NCBI GenBank assembly: GCA_030848925.1
Contig: JANFFA010000002.1
Location: 248,001-312,000, forward strand
From: Rhodalgimonas zhirmunskyi
GTDB lineage: Bacteria > Pseudomonadota > Alphaproteobacteria > Rhodobacterales > Rhodobacteraceae
Direction of reading: 5' to 3'
DNA: 64,000 bases
Shown: positions 36,178 to 45,425 of the stretch, one piece after another
How positions within the stretch are numbered: position 1 is the first letter of the stretch
How the letters are laid out: each line of letters opens with the position of its first letter
The notes under the pieces: model-generated
What the model saw: only the letters and a program-made list of their open reading frames with translations
What the model was told of the DNA's origin: nothing
Databases searched by the model: none
Translations under genes and position numbers: made by a program

Positions 36178-38364
36178 TCACCTCAGCCTCAGCGCGTTCA
36201 ACGACACCGTAATGGATGACGCCGACATAGCCAATGCAGCAATCAGCGGCGTCGCCAGCCCGGCCACCGCAAGCGGCACGGCAATGATGTTGTAAAGCGT
36301 TGCAATCCTGAAGTTTTCCTTGATCCGGCGGATCGCGGACCCGGCGGTCTGCACCGCCTCGCCAATCGGACTCAGATCGCCGCCGAGCAGCACGATATCG
36401 CTCGCCACCCGCGCCGCATCCAGCGCGCTTGCGGGCGAAATCGACACATGCGCCGCCGCCAGCGCCGCCGTGTCGTTCAACCCGTCTCCGACCATCAGCA
36501 CGTGCTTGCCCTCGGCGCTCATCGCCTGCACCCTTGCGGCCTTGTCCGCCGGCAAGGCCTCGGCCAGCCAATGGGGAATGCCCAACCGTGCCGCCATCTC
36601 TTCGACCGCTGGCGTGGTGTCCCCCGACATCAGGTAAACGTCCTTGCCCCCCGCGATCAGGCTGGCCACGGCCTGTTCCGCACCTTCGCGCAGCTTGTCC
36701 ATGAATTCAAAGGCTTGCGGCGTCTCATCGCCCACCTTCAACCATGCCGCCGTGCGGCTGATCGGGTCTGCGCCAACCCATGCGGCCCGGCCAAGATAGA
36801 CCTCACGCCCCTGCCACATGCCCTTGGCGCCATAGCCCGGAACCTCGGTCACGCCCTCGACCTCTTCGGGCGCGAATCCCTTCGCCCGCGCAGCCGCCAC
36901 CAAGGCCCGCGACAGTGGGTGAGAGGATCCCTCCGCCAGCGCCAGCGCGATGCTCACATCCCGGCTAGACACCTGATCTAGGTTCATCAATTCCGGCGTC
37001 CCCGCCGTCAGCGTCCCGGTCTTGTCAAAGACAACCGTATCCACCTGCGCCAACCGCTCCAGCGCGGTGGAATGCTTGATCAACATACCCTTGCGAAACA
37101 GCCGACCCGAGGCCGCCGTCGTCACCGCAGGCACGGCAAGACCAAGCGCACAAGGGCAGGTTATGATCAGAACCGCCGCCGCGATGTTCAGCGCGGTGCG
37201 CACGTCAAACGTATAAAGATACCAGCCCACAAAGCTGAGCGCCGACAGGATATGAACCCCCGGCGCGTAAAGCTTCGCCGCCTTGTCAGCAAGCGAAGTA
37301 TAGCGCGAACGCCCCGATTCAGCGATCGCCACAAGATCGGCCATACGGTGCAGCGAGGTTTCTTCTCCCACCGCCGTCGCGCGAATTTTCAACGGCCCGG
37401 TCAGGTTCACTTCCCCCGCCGATACCCCCTGCCCCGGCCCTCCGAAAACCGGCAGCGTTTCACCGGTCAGAAGGCTGCGATCGATCTCGGAATGGCCTTC
37501 GACGATCTCGCCATCCACCGGCATCCGCCCGCCGGGTCGCACTAGGATGATGTCGCCAATCGCCAGTTGGGCGGCCGGGACCTGCACTTCATCGCCGTCC
37601 TCGATCCGGATTGCGCGCGGCACTTCCAGCGCGGCCAGTTCCTCGGCAGCGGAACGGGCGATCGCCCGCGTGCGGTGATCAAGGTAACGCCCCGCCAACA
37701 GGAAGAAGGTCAACGCCAGCGCAGCATCGAAATAGGCGTGTTCACCCGAAAGCGTGGTTTCCCAAAGCGAGGTGACAACCGCCAACAAGATCGCCAGTGA
37801 AATCGGCACATCCATGTTCAGATGCCCGTGTTTCAGCACCGCCCAAGCGTTGCGAAAGAAGGGCTGCGCCGAAAAGGCGATGGTCGGCAGGGTGATCGCG
37901 GCGCTGATCCAGTGGAACATGTCACGGGTCGCATCCGCCGCCCCGGACCACACCGAAACGCTCAGCAACATCACGTTCATCATGGCAAAGCCCGCCACGG
38001 CCAACCGCATCAGAAGTTCGCGCCCCGCGCGGTCGGTCTGGGTCGCGCTCAGCGTGCCTGCGTCAAGCTCGTGCGCCTCGTAGCCGATCTTGTCGAGCAC
38101 CTCGATCAACTGGTCCGGCATCACCTCGGGCGCGGCTTCGATCGTGGCGCGCTTGAGGGTCAGGTTGACCCGTGCGCTTTCGACGCCGGGCACCTTCTTG
38201 AGCGCCTGTTCCACCGCAACGATACAGGCAGAACAATGGATGGAGGGCAACGAAAGCGCGATCCGCGCGTCCTTTTGCGCCGCCTGTTCGGCCAACGCCT
38301 CGGCGGCGGGCGCAGCAGAGCAAGCCGGACAGGCCGAAATTTGCGGGCGCATCGTTGCCGTCAT
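36178..38364 (-). CDS. ccoI: Copper-translocating P-type ATPase CcoI/FixI
   Basis: A 728-residue P1B ATPase that exports copper to the periplasmic side for assembly of the cbb3 CuB centre. An N-terminal cysteine pair (CPAC, residues 12-15) precedes a heavy-metal-associated domain with CSAC (44-47). The core has TGE in LLTGETLPV, the membrane CPC in TCPCALGLA, the phosphorylated Asp in DKTGTLT and MVGDGLNDTAAL. It lies 22 bases after ccoH and 4 before ccoS. Context supports the CcoI role over general copper resistance. Confidence 0.95.
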   Translation of the reverse strand: MTATMRPQISACPACSAAPAAEALAEQAAQKDARIALSLPSIHCSACIVAVEQALKKVPGVESARVNLTLKRATIEAAPEVMPDQLIEVLDKIGYEAHELDAGTLSATQTDRAGRELLMRLAVAGFAMMNVMLLSVSVWSGAADATRDMFHWISAAITLPTIAFSAQPFFRNAWAVLKHGHLNMDVPISLAILLAVVTSLWETTLSGEHAYFDAALALTFFLLAGRYLDHRTRAIARSAAEELAALEVPRAIRIEDGDEVQVPAAQLAIGDIILVRPGGRMPVDGEIVEGHSEIDRSLLTGETLPVFGGPGQGVSAGEVNLTGPLKIRATAVGEETSLHRMADLVAIAESGRSRYTSLADKAAKLYAPGVHILSALSFVGWYLYTFDVRTALNIAAAVLIITCPCALGLAVPAVTTAASGRLFRKGMLIKHSTALERLAQVDTVVFDKTGTLTAGTPELMNLDQVSSRDVSIALALAEGSSHPLSRALVAAARAKGFAPEEVEGVTEVPGYGAKGMWQGREVYLGRAAWVGADPISRTAAWLKVGDETPQAFEFMDKLREGAEQAVASLIAGGKDVYLMSGDTTPAVEEMAARLGIPHWLAEALPADKAARVQAMSAEGKHVLMVGDGLNDTAALAAAHVSISPASALDAARVASDIVLLGGDLSPIGEAVQTAGSAIRRIKENFRIATLYNIIAVPLAVAGLATPLIAALAMSASSITVSLNALRLR

Positions 38365-38386
38365 GTTACGTGCTCCTCCGGCGCGA

Positions 38387-38851
38387 TCAGCTGCCCGGTT
38401 TGCGGATCAACATCTTGAGCCGCTGCTTGAACTGCGTGCCATCTTCGGCCACCGCGATCATGCGCAGATCCCAGTTGCCATCGGACAGATCAATCGGCGC
38501 GACATATTGCGTGCCGTCGAAAACGAACTCTGGCTCTTGGTCTTCGCGCACATGGGTCGGACGCCCGAGGATCGCCTTCAACTCTTTGACTTCCACGGGC
38601 TTGCCCGACCGGTCGGTGATCGAAAGCTGAAGCTCTTCACCGACCAGATCGACCTCTGCCGTCCACCCGAGGGCTTCTTGCAGGGCGCGATCCCGGTCGA
38701 ACTGCTGGCTTTCGACAAAACCGTTCTTGGCCTCGAGTCCCGGAAACGTCTTGACCGCGCTGTAGGCCAGCACAAGGTTCACCCCGATGATGACGGTGAA
38801 GGCACCGACAAAGATGAACAGGACGTGTTTTCCGGTAAGTTCACGCGCCAT
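38387..38851 (-). CDS. ccoH: cbb3 oxidase assembly protein CcoH/FixH
   Basis: A 154-residue protein with one N-terminal membrane helix (HVLFIFVGAFTVIIGVNLVL) and a periplasmic domain (FDRDRALQEALGW, then GNWDLRM) typical of FixH. It stabilises assembly of the oxidase and works with CcoI. It starts 3 bases after the ccoG stop, within the ccoGHIS operon. Confidence 0.92.
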   Translation of the reverse strand: MARELTGKHVLFIFVGAFTVIIGVNLVLAYSAVKTFPGLEAKNGFVESQQFDRDRALQEALGWTAEVDLVGEELQLSITDRSGKPVEVKELKAILGRPTHVREDQEPEFVFDGTQYVAPIDLSDGNWDLRMIAVAEDGTQFKQRLKMLIRKPGS

Positions 38852-38854
38852 GGC

Positions 38855-40288
38855 TTAGTTGTCCCTTCCGTTGAAGACAGTGTCTTTATACGCGCGCGCG
38901 CCGCTTTCGTCATCCTCGACCCAAAGCCGGAACGGAACGCGTTCACTGTCAGCGGCGACACTACCACGCGGCGCTTCGACATAGACGCGAACCGGTTTTG
39001 CGGTATCCGGGGGCACGTCGATCGTGGTGTCGCCGTCCGGTTCGCCTTCGATGATCAGGCTCAGGGTTTCGTCGCCACCGACCGACATCGTGAAGGGCCG
39101 CTCTTCGCCATGCTTGTTGCGCAGTCTGACTTCGTAGACGTTGCGGATCGTGCCATCCGAAAGGGTCACGAAGGTCGGCTGCCGCACCGGAGCGACAGTC
39201 ATATCGATATCCGAGCGAATGAAGAGAGCAACAACAAGGCCGACACCGACAAGCGCCCAAAGCGTCGTGTACATGATCACGCGCGGGCGGAAGATGTGCT
39301 TCCACAGTTTGCGGGGCTGTGCTCCGGCGCGTTCCAGCTGCTCGTCGGTCAAGGCCATGTAATCGATCAGGCCACGCGGCTTGCCGATCTTGTCCATCAC
39401 CTCGTCGCAGGCATCGATGCAAAGCGCACAGGTGATGCATTCGAGTTGCTGACCATCACGGATGTCGATGCCCACCGGGCAGACGTTGACGCAGGCGCGG
39501 CAATCGATGCAGTCGCCCTGGTTCTCGTCCATCAGGCCCTTCTTGAGCTTACCGCGCGGCTCACCGCGCCATTCGCGATAGGCGACGGTGATCGTGTCTT
39601 CGTCGATCATCGCGGCCTGAATCCGCGGCCACGGGCAGGCATAGATACAGATTTGCTCACGGGCGAACCCGCCAAAGAAGAAGGTCGTGCCGGTCAGTAC
39701 CGCGATGGTCATATAGGCCACCGGATGCGCTTGAAGGGTCACAAGGTTATAAAGAAGCGTCGGCGCGTCCGCGAAATAGAACACCCATGCGCCGCCGGTC
39801 GCCACGGCGATCAGCAGCCATGTCACCCATTTCGTGATCCGCAGACGGAACTTGCGGAAGTCCCATTTCTTTTGACGATGCAGGCGCAGACGCGCGTTGC
39901 GGTCGCCCTCTATCCAGCGTTCAACAAGGATGAAAAGATCGGTCCAGACGGTCTGTGGGCAGGTATAGCCACACCAGACCCGGCCCAAGGCCGAGGTGAA
40001 AAGGAACAGCCCCAAACCCGCCATAACGAGAAGTCCGGCCACGAAATAGAATTCATGCGGCCAGATCTCGATCCAGAAGAAGTAAAATCGACGGTTGGCC
40101 AGATCGAGAAGAACCGCCTGATCGGGCAGCGCGGGCCCGCGGTCCCACCGGATCCACGGCGTGACGTAGTACACCCCAAGCGTGAGGATCATGATGATCC
40201 ACTTTAGATTTCTGAACTTGCCGCTGATCCGTTTTGGAAAGATCGGCTCGCGGGCTTTGTATAGTTGTTCTGGCTCGGCTTGGGACAC
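38855..40288 (-). CDS. ccoG: Cytochrome c oxidase accessory protein CcoG/FixG (RdxB)
   Basis: A 477-residue membrane iron-sulfur protein, linked to copper reduction during cbb3 assembly. About five transmembrane segments carry WCGYTCPQT and ICIYACPWPR. The central domain has two ferredoxin-type clusters, CIDCRACVNVCPVG and CITCALCIDACD. A periplasmic immunoglobulin-like C-terminal domain follows. It is the first gene of ccoGHIS. An FNR box (40351-40364) lies 63 bases upstream of its start, so it should be induced when oxygen falls. Confidence 0.95.
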   Translation of the reverse strand: MSQAEPEQLYKAREPIFPKRISGKFRNLKWIIMILTLGVYYVTPWIRWDRGPALPDQAVLLDLANRRFYFFWIEIWPHEFYFVAGLLVMAGLGLFLFTSALGRVWCGYTCPQTVWTDLFILVERWIEGDRNARLRLHRQKKWDFRKFRLRITKWVTWLLIAVATGGAWVFYFADAPTLLYNLVTLQAHPVAYMTIAVLTGTTFFFGGFAREQICIYACPWPRIQAAMIDEDTITVAYREWRGEPRGKLKKGLMDENQGDCIDCRACVNVCPVGIDIRDGQQLECITCALCIDACDEVMDKIGKPRGLIDYMALTDEQLERAGAQPRKLWKHIFRPRVIMYTTLWALVGVGLVVALFIRSDIDMTVAPVRQPTFVTLSDGTIRNVYEVRLRNKHGEERPFTMSVGGDETLSLIIEGEPDGDTTIDVPPDTAKPVRVYVEAPRGSVAADSERVPFRLWVEDDESGARAYKDTVFNGRDN

Positions 40289-40350
40289 GGAATCACCCCG
40301 AAATATGAATTTAGGTCATGCTCTTGTCACAGGGCATAGGCCTTGGGGCC

Positions 40351-40364
40351 TTGACCTGCATCAA
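40351..40364. promoter_or_regulatory. FNR box upstream of ccoG
   Basis: TTGACCTGCATCAA matches the FNR/FnrL consensus TTGAT-N4-ATCAA at 9 of 10 specified positions and differs by one base from the boxes at 44312 and 47122. It lies 63-76 bases upstream of the ccoG start. FnrL is encoded 6 kb away at 46353-47099. Confidence 0.85.
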
Positions 40365-40621
40365 ATTCTGACTCCTGACTACATCTATTTAATTATTGAG
40401 GAGATTTGGCTCAATCCTGCGTCACCTGCGTCAGAGTGAGGCACGCTGCATCCCGATCATCTCAAACCGGGCTGTGATCCACCCACCAGATACAAAAAGA
40501 CCGCGCAAAGAGTGCGGCGGTCACGGCGGGAAGGCGGGAAGGCGGGCTTTGCAAAAACAGCACTAAAGCCGACGGTCGCATTCGCATGTTGAATTTGCGC
40601 CCTAGCCTGTCAAGATAAGGT
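40365..40621. other. Gene-free region between ccoG and the ccoP terminator
   Basis: No gene or RNA is recognised here. It holds an A/T-rich patch (about 40381-40400, CATCTATTTAATTATTGAGG) and a short tandem GGCGGGAA word near 40530. The A/T patch lies upstream of the FNR box relative to ccoG. Confidence 0.4.
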
Positions 40622-40693
40622 GGCACCGGCCTTCCAGGAAACGCGCGAACAGGACGGAAGGGCCGGTGCCTATCCGGGGGCTCACGCCCCCGG
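40622..40693 (-). terminator. Double-hairpin terminator of ccoNOQP
   Basis: Directly after the ccoP stop, CCGGGGG (40674-40680) pairs with CCCCCGG (40687-40693). Further on, GGCACCGGCCTTCC (40622-40635) pairs with GGAAGGGCCGGTGCC (40656-40670) with one bulge. The pair of strong stems should end the ccoNOQP transcript and shield it from ccoG. Confidence 0.7.
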
Positions 40694-40715
40694 AATTCTT
40701 TTTGGTGCGATCAGA

Positions 40716-41609
40716 TCACTCGCCACCACCAAGCTGGTGGACATAGGTCGCAACAGCGCGGATCTGCCACTCTTCCAGACGGCCAGCGGGCGATGCTTCA
40801 GCCGACCACGGCGGCATCACGCCAAAGCGAGAGTTCGTCACCGTCTCCATGATGGTGTCGTAGTCGCCACCATAGAGCCAGATCGCGTCGGTCAGGTTCG
40901 GCGCGCCCTGCGCGCGGTCACCCTTGCCGTCTTCGCCGTGGCACGATGCACAGTTGTCTTCGAACAGCACCTTGCCGTCTTCGACACCCGACGCATCGTT
41001 GGGGGTTTCACCCGACAGCGTCATGACGAAGTTCACCACGCTTGCGATCTCTTCGGGTTCCAGAAGCTCATCACGACCGAAGGCTGGCATCTCCGAATAG
41101 CGCGCATCGTCGTCATCCTCGTTCCGGATGCCATGTGCCACAGTGTAATGGATTTCTTCCATCGTGCCGCCCCACAGCCACGCGTCATCGCTCAGCGTCG
41201 GGTAACCCGCGCCTTTGACGCCTGCACCGTTGCGCTGGTGGCACTGGGCACACCAGGTGTTGAACGTCGCCTCGCCAGCCGAAATTGCATAGGCCTTGAG
41301 CGTTTCGTTCTCGTTGATCGAAGCAAGCTCGACCGATGCCAGTTCTGCGTTGATGGCCTGGTTTTTCGCGGCGAAGGTTTCGATCTCTTCGGCAACGTTC
41401 GCACGCGTCGACCAGCCCAGCACACCGGCTGTCGCGGACTTGATCCCGGGCCAGGCCGGGTAGGCGATCGAATAACCGATGGCCCAGATGATGCAGATGT
41501 AGAAAACCCACACCCACCACTTCGGAAGGGGATTGTTGTATTCCTCAATCCCGTCCCAGCTGTGACCGGTCGTTTCGACCTCGTCTTTTTTCTCGGGTTG
41601 TTTTGCCAT
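40716..41609 (-). CDS. ccoP: cbb3 oxidase subunit CcoP (diheme cytochrome c)
   Basis: A 297-residue membrane-anchored diheme cytochrome c that passes electrons to the oxidase. The N-terminal cytoplasmic part and helix (WVFYICIIWAIGYSIAYPAW) precede two periplasmic heme sites, CAQCHQ and CASCHG, each followed by an axial-methionine region. It is the last gene of ccoNOQP and lies 51 bases after ccoQ. Confidence 0.97.
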   Translation of the reverse strand: MAKQPEKKDEVETTGHSWDGIEEYNNPLPKWWVWVFYICIIWAIGYSIAYPAWPGIKSATAGVLGWSTRANVAEEIETFAAKNQAINAELASVELASINENETLKAYAISAGEATFNTWCAQCHQRNGAGVKGAGYPTLSDDAWLWGGTMEEIHYTVAHGIRNEDDDDARYSEMPAFGRDELLEPEEIASVVNFVMTLSGETPNDASGVEDGKVLFEDNCASCHGEDGKGDRAQGAPNLTDAIWLYGGDYDTIMETVTNSRFGVMPPWSAEASPAGRLEEWQIRAVATYVHQLGGGE

Positions 41610-41660
41610 GTTCTAGGCCTCCTTACCGCCCCGGGGTCCCTTTCCCGTGGGCGCGGGGGT

Positions 41661-41843
41661 TCAGCTATCCCGCTCGGGCGCGGGTTTGTCTTCGTGGCGG
41701 AACGGGATGTTGGCCACATCCTCGTAGGTCTTCTTGCTTCCCGGTCGGAACAGCACCCAAAGCACCACCACGACGAAGAAGGTGAACAGTGCAAGCAGCA
41801 TCCAGCTGTCGGCAAATTCACGCAGAAGCGAGTAGGTTTCCAT
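41661..41843 (-). CDS. ccoQ: cbb3 oxidase subunit CcoQ
   Basis: A 60-residue single-span membrane protein (helix MLLALFTFFVVVVLWVLF) with a charged C-terminal tail (KKTYEDVANIPFRHED). It stabilises the oxidase complex. Its place between ccoO and ccoP and its size confirm the identity. Confidence 0.93.
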   Translation of the reverse strand: METYSLLREFADSWMLLALFTFFVVVVLWVLFRPGSKKTYEDVANIPFRHEDKPAPERDS

Positions 41844-41864
41844 TATCCCGTTCCTCCTATTGGC

Positions 41865-42593
41865 TTAGCGGCTCGGCGCCGGCTGGAAGGTCTCAAAGTC
41901 GACCATCGTGCCCAGCACCTGCAGATACGCGATCATGGCATCCATCTCGGATACGCCCGGCTGCCCGTCGAAGTTACGCACGTTGACGTTGTCGCCGTAG
42001 CGCTCGAGAAGCCCATCGTAATCCGCATCGGGATCGGCTTGCGCGGCAAAGTCCGCTTGGCCGTTCTCAATCATTTCATCAGTGTAAGGCACACCTACGA
42101 AACGGTGGGTTTTCATCACGTCTTCGATGTACTTGCCGTCGATCATCCGCTTCGAGAAGAAGCCGTACTTCGGCATCACCGATTCAGGCACGACCGATTG
42201 CGGATTGGTCAGGTGATCCACGTGCCACTCGTCCGAGTAGCGCGCACCGACGCGGGCAAGATCGGGCCCGGTCCGCTTGGATCCCCACTGGAACGGGTGG
42301 TCGTACTGGCTTTCAGCCGCAAGGCTGTAGTGGCCGTAACGCTCAACCTCGTCGCGCATGGGGCGGATCATCTGGCTGTGGCACACGTAGCAGCCTTCGC
42401 GCACGTAAACGTCACGCCCTGCCAGTTCGAGAGGGGTGTAGGGCCGCATGCCCTCCACCTTCTCGATCGTGTTTTCCAACCAGAAGAGCGGTGCGATCTG
42501 CACAATCCCGCCGACCGTCACCACCAGAAAGGCGAAGATGGCAAGAAGCGTGACGTTCTTCTCAAGAACCTGGTGTTTGTCGAGAATTCCCAT
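41865..42593 (-). CDS. ccoO: cbb3 oxidase subunit CcoO (monoheme cytochrome c)
   Basis: A 242-residue membrane-bound cytochrome c subunit. An N-terminal helix ([20 protein letters not shown]) precedes [16 protein letters not shown], which holds the single CxxCH heme site. Electrons flow from CcoP through CcoO to CcoN. It lies 14 bases after ccoN and 21 before ccoQ. Confidence 0.97.
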   Translation of the reverse strand: MGILDKHQVLEKNVTLLAIFAFLVVTVGGIVQIAPLFWLENTIEKVEGMRPYTPLELAGRDVYVREGCYVCHSQMIRPMRDEVERYGHYSLAAESQYDHPFQWGSKRTGPDLARVGARYSDEWHVDHLTNPQSVVPESVMPKYGFFSKRMIDGKYIEDVMKTHRFVGVPYTDEMIENGQADFAAQADPDADYDGLLERYGDNVNVRNFDGQPGVSEMDAMIAYLQVLGTMVDFETFQPAPSR

Positions 42594-42607
42594 TGTTCTG
42601 ACCCTCC

Positions 42608-44218
42608 TTATTCGGCCGGAACGACGTGGTTCGTGGCTTCTACAGCCGGCGAACGTCTAACCGTCATCCAGAGGTTATAGCACATGATGACGCCGCCGGT
42701 GAGGTACAGAAGACCACCGGTGCCACGCACCACATACATCGGGAACTTCGCGGCAACCGTGTCAGCGAACGAGTTCACGAGGAAACCGTTTGCATCAACT
42801 TCACGCCACATCAGGCCTTCCATGATCCCCGTCACCCACATCGAGGCGGCGTAGAGAATGATGCCGATGGTGGCGAGCCAGAAGTGCCAGCTCACGAGGC
42901 TCAGGCTATAGAGACGCTCACGGTTCCACAGACGCGGGGTCAGGAAGTAAAGCGCACCAAAGGTGATCATGCCGTTCCAGCCCAGAGCGCCAGAGTGCAC
43001 GTGACCAATCGTCCAGTCGGTATAGTGGCTGAGCGAGTTGACCGCGCGGATCGACATCATCGGGCCTTCGAAGGTGGACATGCCGTAGAAGCCGACCGAA
43101 ATAACCATCATGCGGATGATCGGATCGGTGCGCAGCTTGTCCCATGCGCCCGAGAGCGTCATCAGGCCGTTGATCATGCCACCCCAGCTAGGCATCCAAA
43201 GCACGATCGAGAACACCATGCCAAGCGTCGAGGCCCAGTCAGGCAGCGCGGTATAGTGCAGGTGGTGCGGACCGGCCCAGATATAGATGAAGATCAGCGC
43301 CCAGAAGTGGATGATCGACAGTTTGTAGCTGAACACCGGACGCTCGGCCTGTTTCGGCACGAAGTAGTACATCATGCCAAGGAAGCCCGCAGTCAGGAAG
43401 AAGCCCACGGCGTTGTGGCCATACCACCACTGCGTCATGGCATCTTGCACGCCCGAGAACACCTGAACCGACTTGGAGCCGAACATCGACACCGGGATCG
43501 ACAGGTTGTTGACGATGTGCAGCATCGCGATGGTCAGGATGAACGACAGGTAGAACCAGTTGGCGACATAGATGTGCGGCTCTTTCCGCTTCATCAGGGT
43601 ACCGACGAAAACCAGCAGGTAAGCCACCCAGACGATGGTCAGCCACCAATCAACGTACCATTCCGGCTCGGCGTATTCCTTGGACTGGGTCGCGCCCAGA
43701 ACGTAGCCCGACGCAGCCAGCAGGATCACGATCTGGTAGCCCCAGAACACAAACCAGGCCAAGTTACCGCCCCAGAGGCGCGCGGCGCTGGTGCGCTGAA
43801 CGACATAGAAGGACGTCGTGATCAGGCCGGTGCCCCCGAACGCGAAAATCACGGCGCTGGTGTGCAGCGGCCGCAGACGTCCGAAGTTCAGGTAACCCTG
43901 CGCCCACTCGAAGTTGAGCGCCGGAAAGGCCAGCTGGAAGGCGATCGTCACGCCGACAAGAAACCCTACGACCGCCCAGAACGCGGTGAGGATCACGCCT
44001 ACACGGACAGGCCCGTCCATGTATTCGGTTTCAGGATTCGGTTCGAGCGCGGGCTGTGCATTGCCCGTGCTGCGCAGTGTGATGATGAACAGCACCATAC
44101 CGATGACCATCACCATCAGCGCATTCACCATGTAAGCCAGATCTCGTGCGTAGTTCGCGGCAATAGCGGCCAGCACCGCGATCACCCCGTACACGAGAAG
44201 CTTTATATAGTTACCCAT
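42608..44218 (-). CDS. ccoN: cbb3 cytochrome c oxidase catalytic subunit CcoN
   Basis: A 536-residue heme-copper oxidase subunit with about twelve membrane helices that reduces O2 to water at very low oxygen. Likely ligand histidines are visible in [25 protein letters not shown] and [10 protein letters not shown]. The start at 44218 (MGNYIKLL) has GAAGGGACG upstream; the longer frame from 44260 is not supported. An FNR box lies 94-107 bases upstream, shared with the divergent usp gene. First gene of ccoNOQP. Confidence 0.97.
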   Translation of the reverse strand: MGNYIKLLVYGVIAVLAAIAANYARDLAYMVNALMVMVIGMVLFIITLRSTGNAQPALEPNPETEYMDGPVRVGVILTAFWAVVGFLVGVTIAFQLAFPALNFEWAQGYLNFGRLRPLHTSAVIFAFGGTGLITTSFYVVQRTSAARLWGGNLAWFVFWGYQIVILLAASGYVLGATQSKEYAEPEWYVDWWLTIVWVAYLLVFVGTLMKRKEPHIYVANWFYLSFILTIAMLHIVNNLSIPVSMFGSKSVQVFSGVQDAMTQWWYGHNAVGFFLTAGFLGMMYYFVPKQAERPVFSYKLSIIHFWALIFIYIWAGPHHLHYTALPDWASTLGMVFSIVLWMPSWGGMINGLMTLSGAWDKLRTDPIIRMMVISVGFYGMSTFEGPMMSIRAVNSLSHYTDWTIGHVHSGALGWNGMITFGALYFLTPRLWNRERLYSLSLVSWHFWLATIGIILYAASMWVTGIMEGLMWREVDANGFLVNSFADTVAAKFPMYVVRGTGGLLYLTGGVIMCYNLWMTVRRSPAVEATNHVVPAE

Positions 44219-44311
44219 TTTTCGTCCCTTCGTCTGTCCCGGCGTGATTCGTTCACGCACACCGGTGGATTTGACTATCTTGCTTAATGAGGGGTGGCCC
44301 CACCCGTCGCT

Positions 44312-44325
44312 TTGATCTGCATCAA
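44312..44325. promoter_or_regulatory. FNR box between ccoN and usp
   Basis: TTGATCTGCATCAA is a perfect FNR consensus palindrome arm pair. It is centred about 100 bases from both the ccoN start (minus) and the usp start (plus). On the minus strand an ATTAAG hexamer lies at the distance expected for a -10 element of a class II FNR promoter. One site could activate both directions. Confidence 0.9.
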
Positions 44326-44415
44326 GATTATAGAGGGTAATTCCTGATAACAGTATGCAAATTGGCGCATGGGCTCTAACCCAGCGTTAACGAGCGCGAA
44401 CCCCAAGAGGATAAA

Positions 44416-45255
44416 ATGGCTTTCAAAACACTCTTCACGGTCCTGACCGACCCGGCTTTCGCCGAGTCCACGCTGGCCCACGGCATTGCAATCGCCAACG
44501 TTGTTGATGCGCATCTCGATGTTCTCTGCCTTGGCGTCGATCGCAGCCAGACCGGATATTACTATGCCGGTGCTAATGCGATGGTGTTGCAGGAAACCAT
44601 CAACCGCGCCGAAGAAGAGGCCAAGTCGGTCGAAAAAGCGGCGCAGGAAATCCTGACCGGTTCGAACATCCGCTGGTCCACTGACACGGGCGTTGCGCAG
44701 CTGGCCGATCTGGGCCGTCACGTCGCCGGGCGGGCGCGGTTCTCGGATCTGGCCATCCTGCCCCAACCCTATGGCAAAAAGCGCGGAGCCGAGCTTGAAC
44801 CCGTCGTAGAAGCGGCGATGTTCGAAGGGCAGACGCCCGTTCTTGTCGTGCCTGACAAGGGCGACCCTGCGCCCCAACCCAAAACCGTGATGATCGGCTG
44901 GAACGAAAGCGCCGAGGCGCTGAATGCCGTGCGCGCGGCGCTTCCCGTGCTCAAAGGTGCTGAAAAGGTGCACGTCGTGATCATCGACCCGCCCGCACAT
45001 GGGCCTAACCGCTCCGATCCCGGCGGGATGTTGTCACAGTATCTTTCGCGCCATGGCATCCATGTCGAGGTGGACGTTCTGTCCAAGACCCTGCCGCGCG
45101 TGTCCGACGTTCTGATGCGTCACGCGGGCGATATTCAGGCCGAATTGATCGTGATGGGGGCCTATGGTCATTCGCGTTTCCGCGAAGCCATCCTTGGCGG
45201 CGCAACGCGCTACATGCTGGAACAGGCGAAACTACCGGTCTTCATGGCGCATTGA
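44416..45255 (+). CDS. Universal stress protein (tandem UspA-like)
   Basis: A 279-residue cytoplasmic protein. The second half is a clear Usp domain (KTVMIGWNESAEA, then the ATP-binding GAYGHSRFREAILGGATRYM). The first half has the same general layout (FKTLFTVLTDPAF) but lacks the glycine-rich ATP motif, so it is a degenerate or non-nucleotide domain. AAGAGGATAAA precedes the ATG. It is divergent from ccoN across an FNR box, which implies induction at low oxygen, as known for some Usp proteins. Confidence 0.9.
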   Translation: MAFKTLFTVLTDPAFAESTLAHGIAIANVVDAHLDVLCLGVDRSQTGYYYAGANAMVLQETINRAEEEAKSVEKAAQEILTGSNIRWSTDTGVAQLADLGRHVAGRARFSDLAILPQPYGKKRGAELEPVVEAAMFEGQTPVLVVPDKGDPAPQPKTVMIGWNESAEALNAVRAALPVLKGAEKVHVVIIDPPAHGPNRSDPGGMLSQYLSRHGIHVEVDVLSKTLPRVSDVLMRHAGDIQAELIVMGAYGHSRFREAILGGATRYMLEQAKLPVFMAH

Positions 45256-45425
45256 GGGCGCAACAATCGCCCGGTGAAATGATCGAATCGCGCTCCGGGC
45301 TTTGTCTGGGGCGCGATTTGCGTTAGAGCACACCTCTAATGGCCACACTTCCCGATCAAGGGTCCGGCTGTCAAAAATGATAAACGCGACGCCAGAGCAC
45401 GAAACGCGCAATTCCAGAGGACGTC

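Noticed and set aside
38090-40207. 705-codon plus-strand frame over ccoH and ccoG
   Set aside because: The minus-strand genes are certain from cofactor motifs and operon context; this frame is their shadow.
42626-44287. 553-codon plus-strand frame opposite ccoN
   Set aside because: Composition is His/Arg/Asp-rich, with no membrane helices, and it mirrors the CcoN codon bias.
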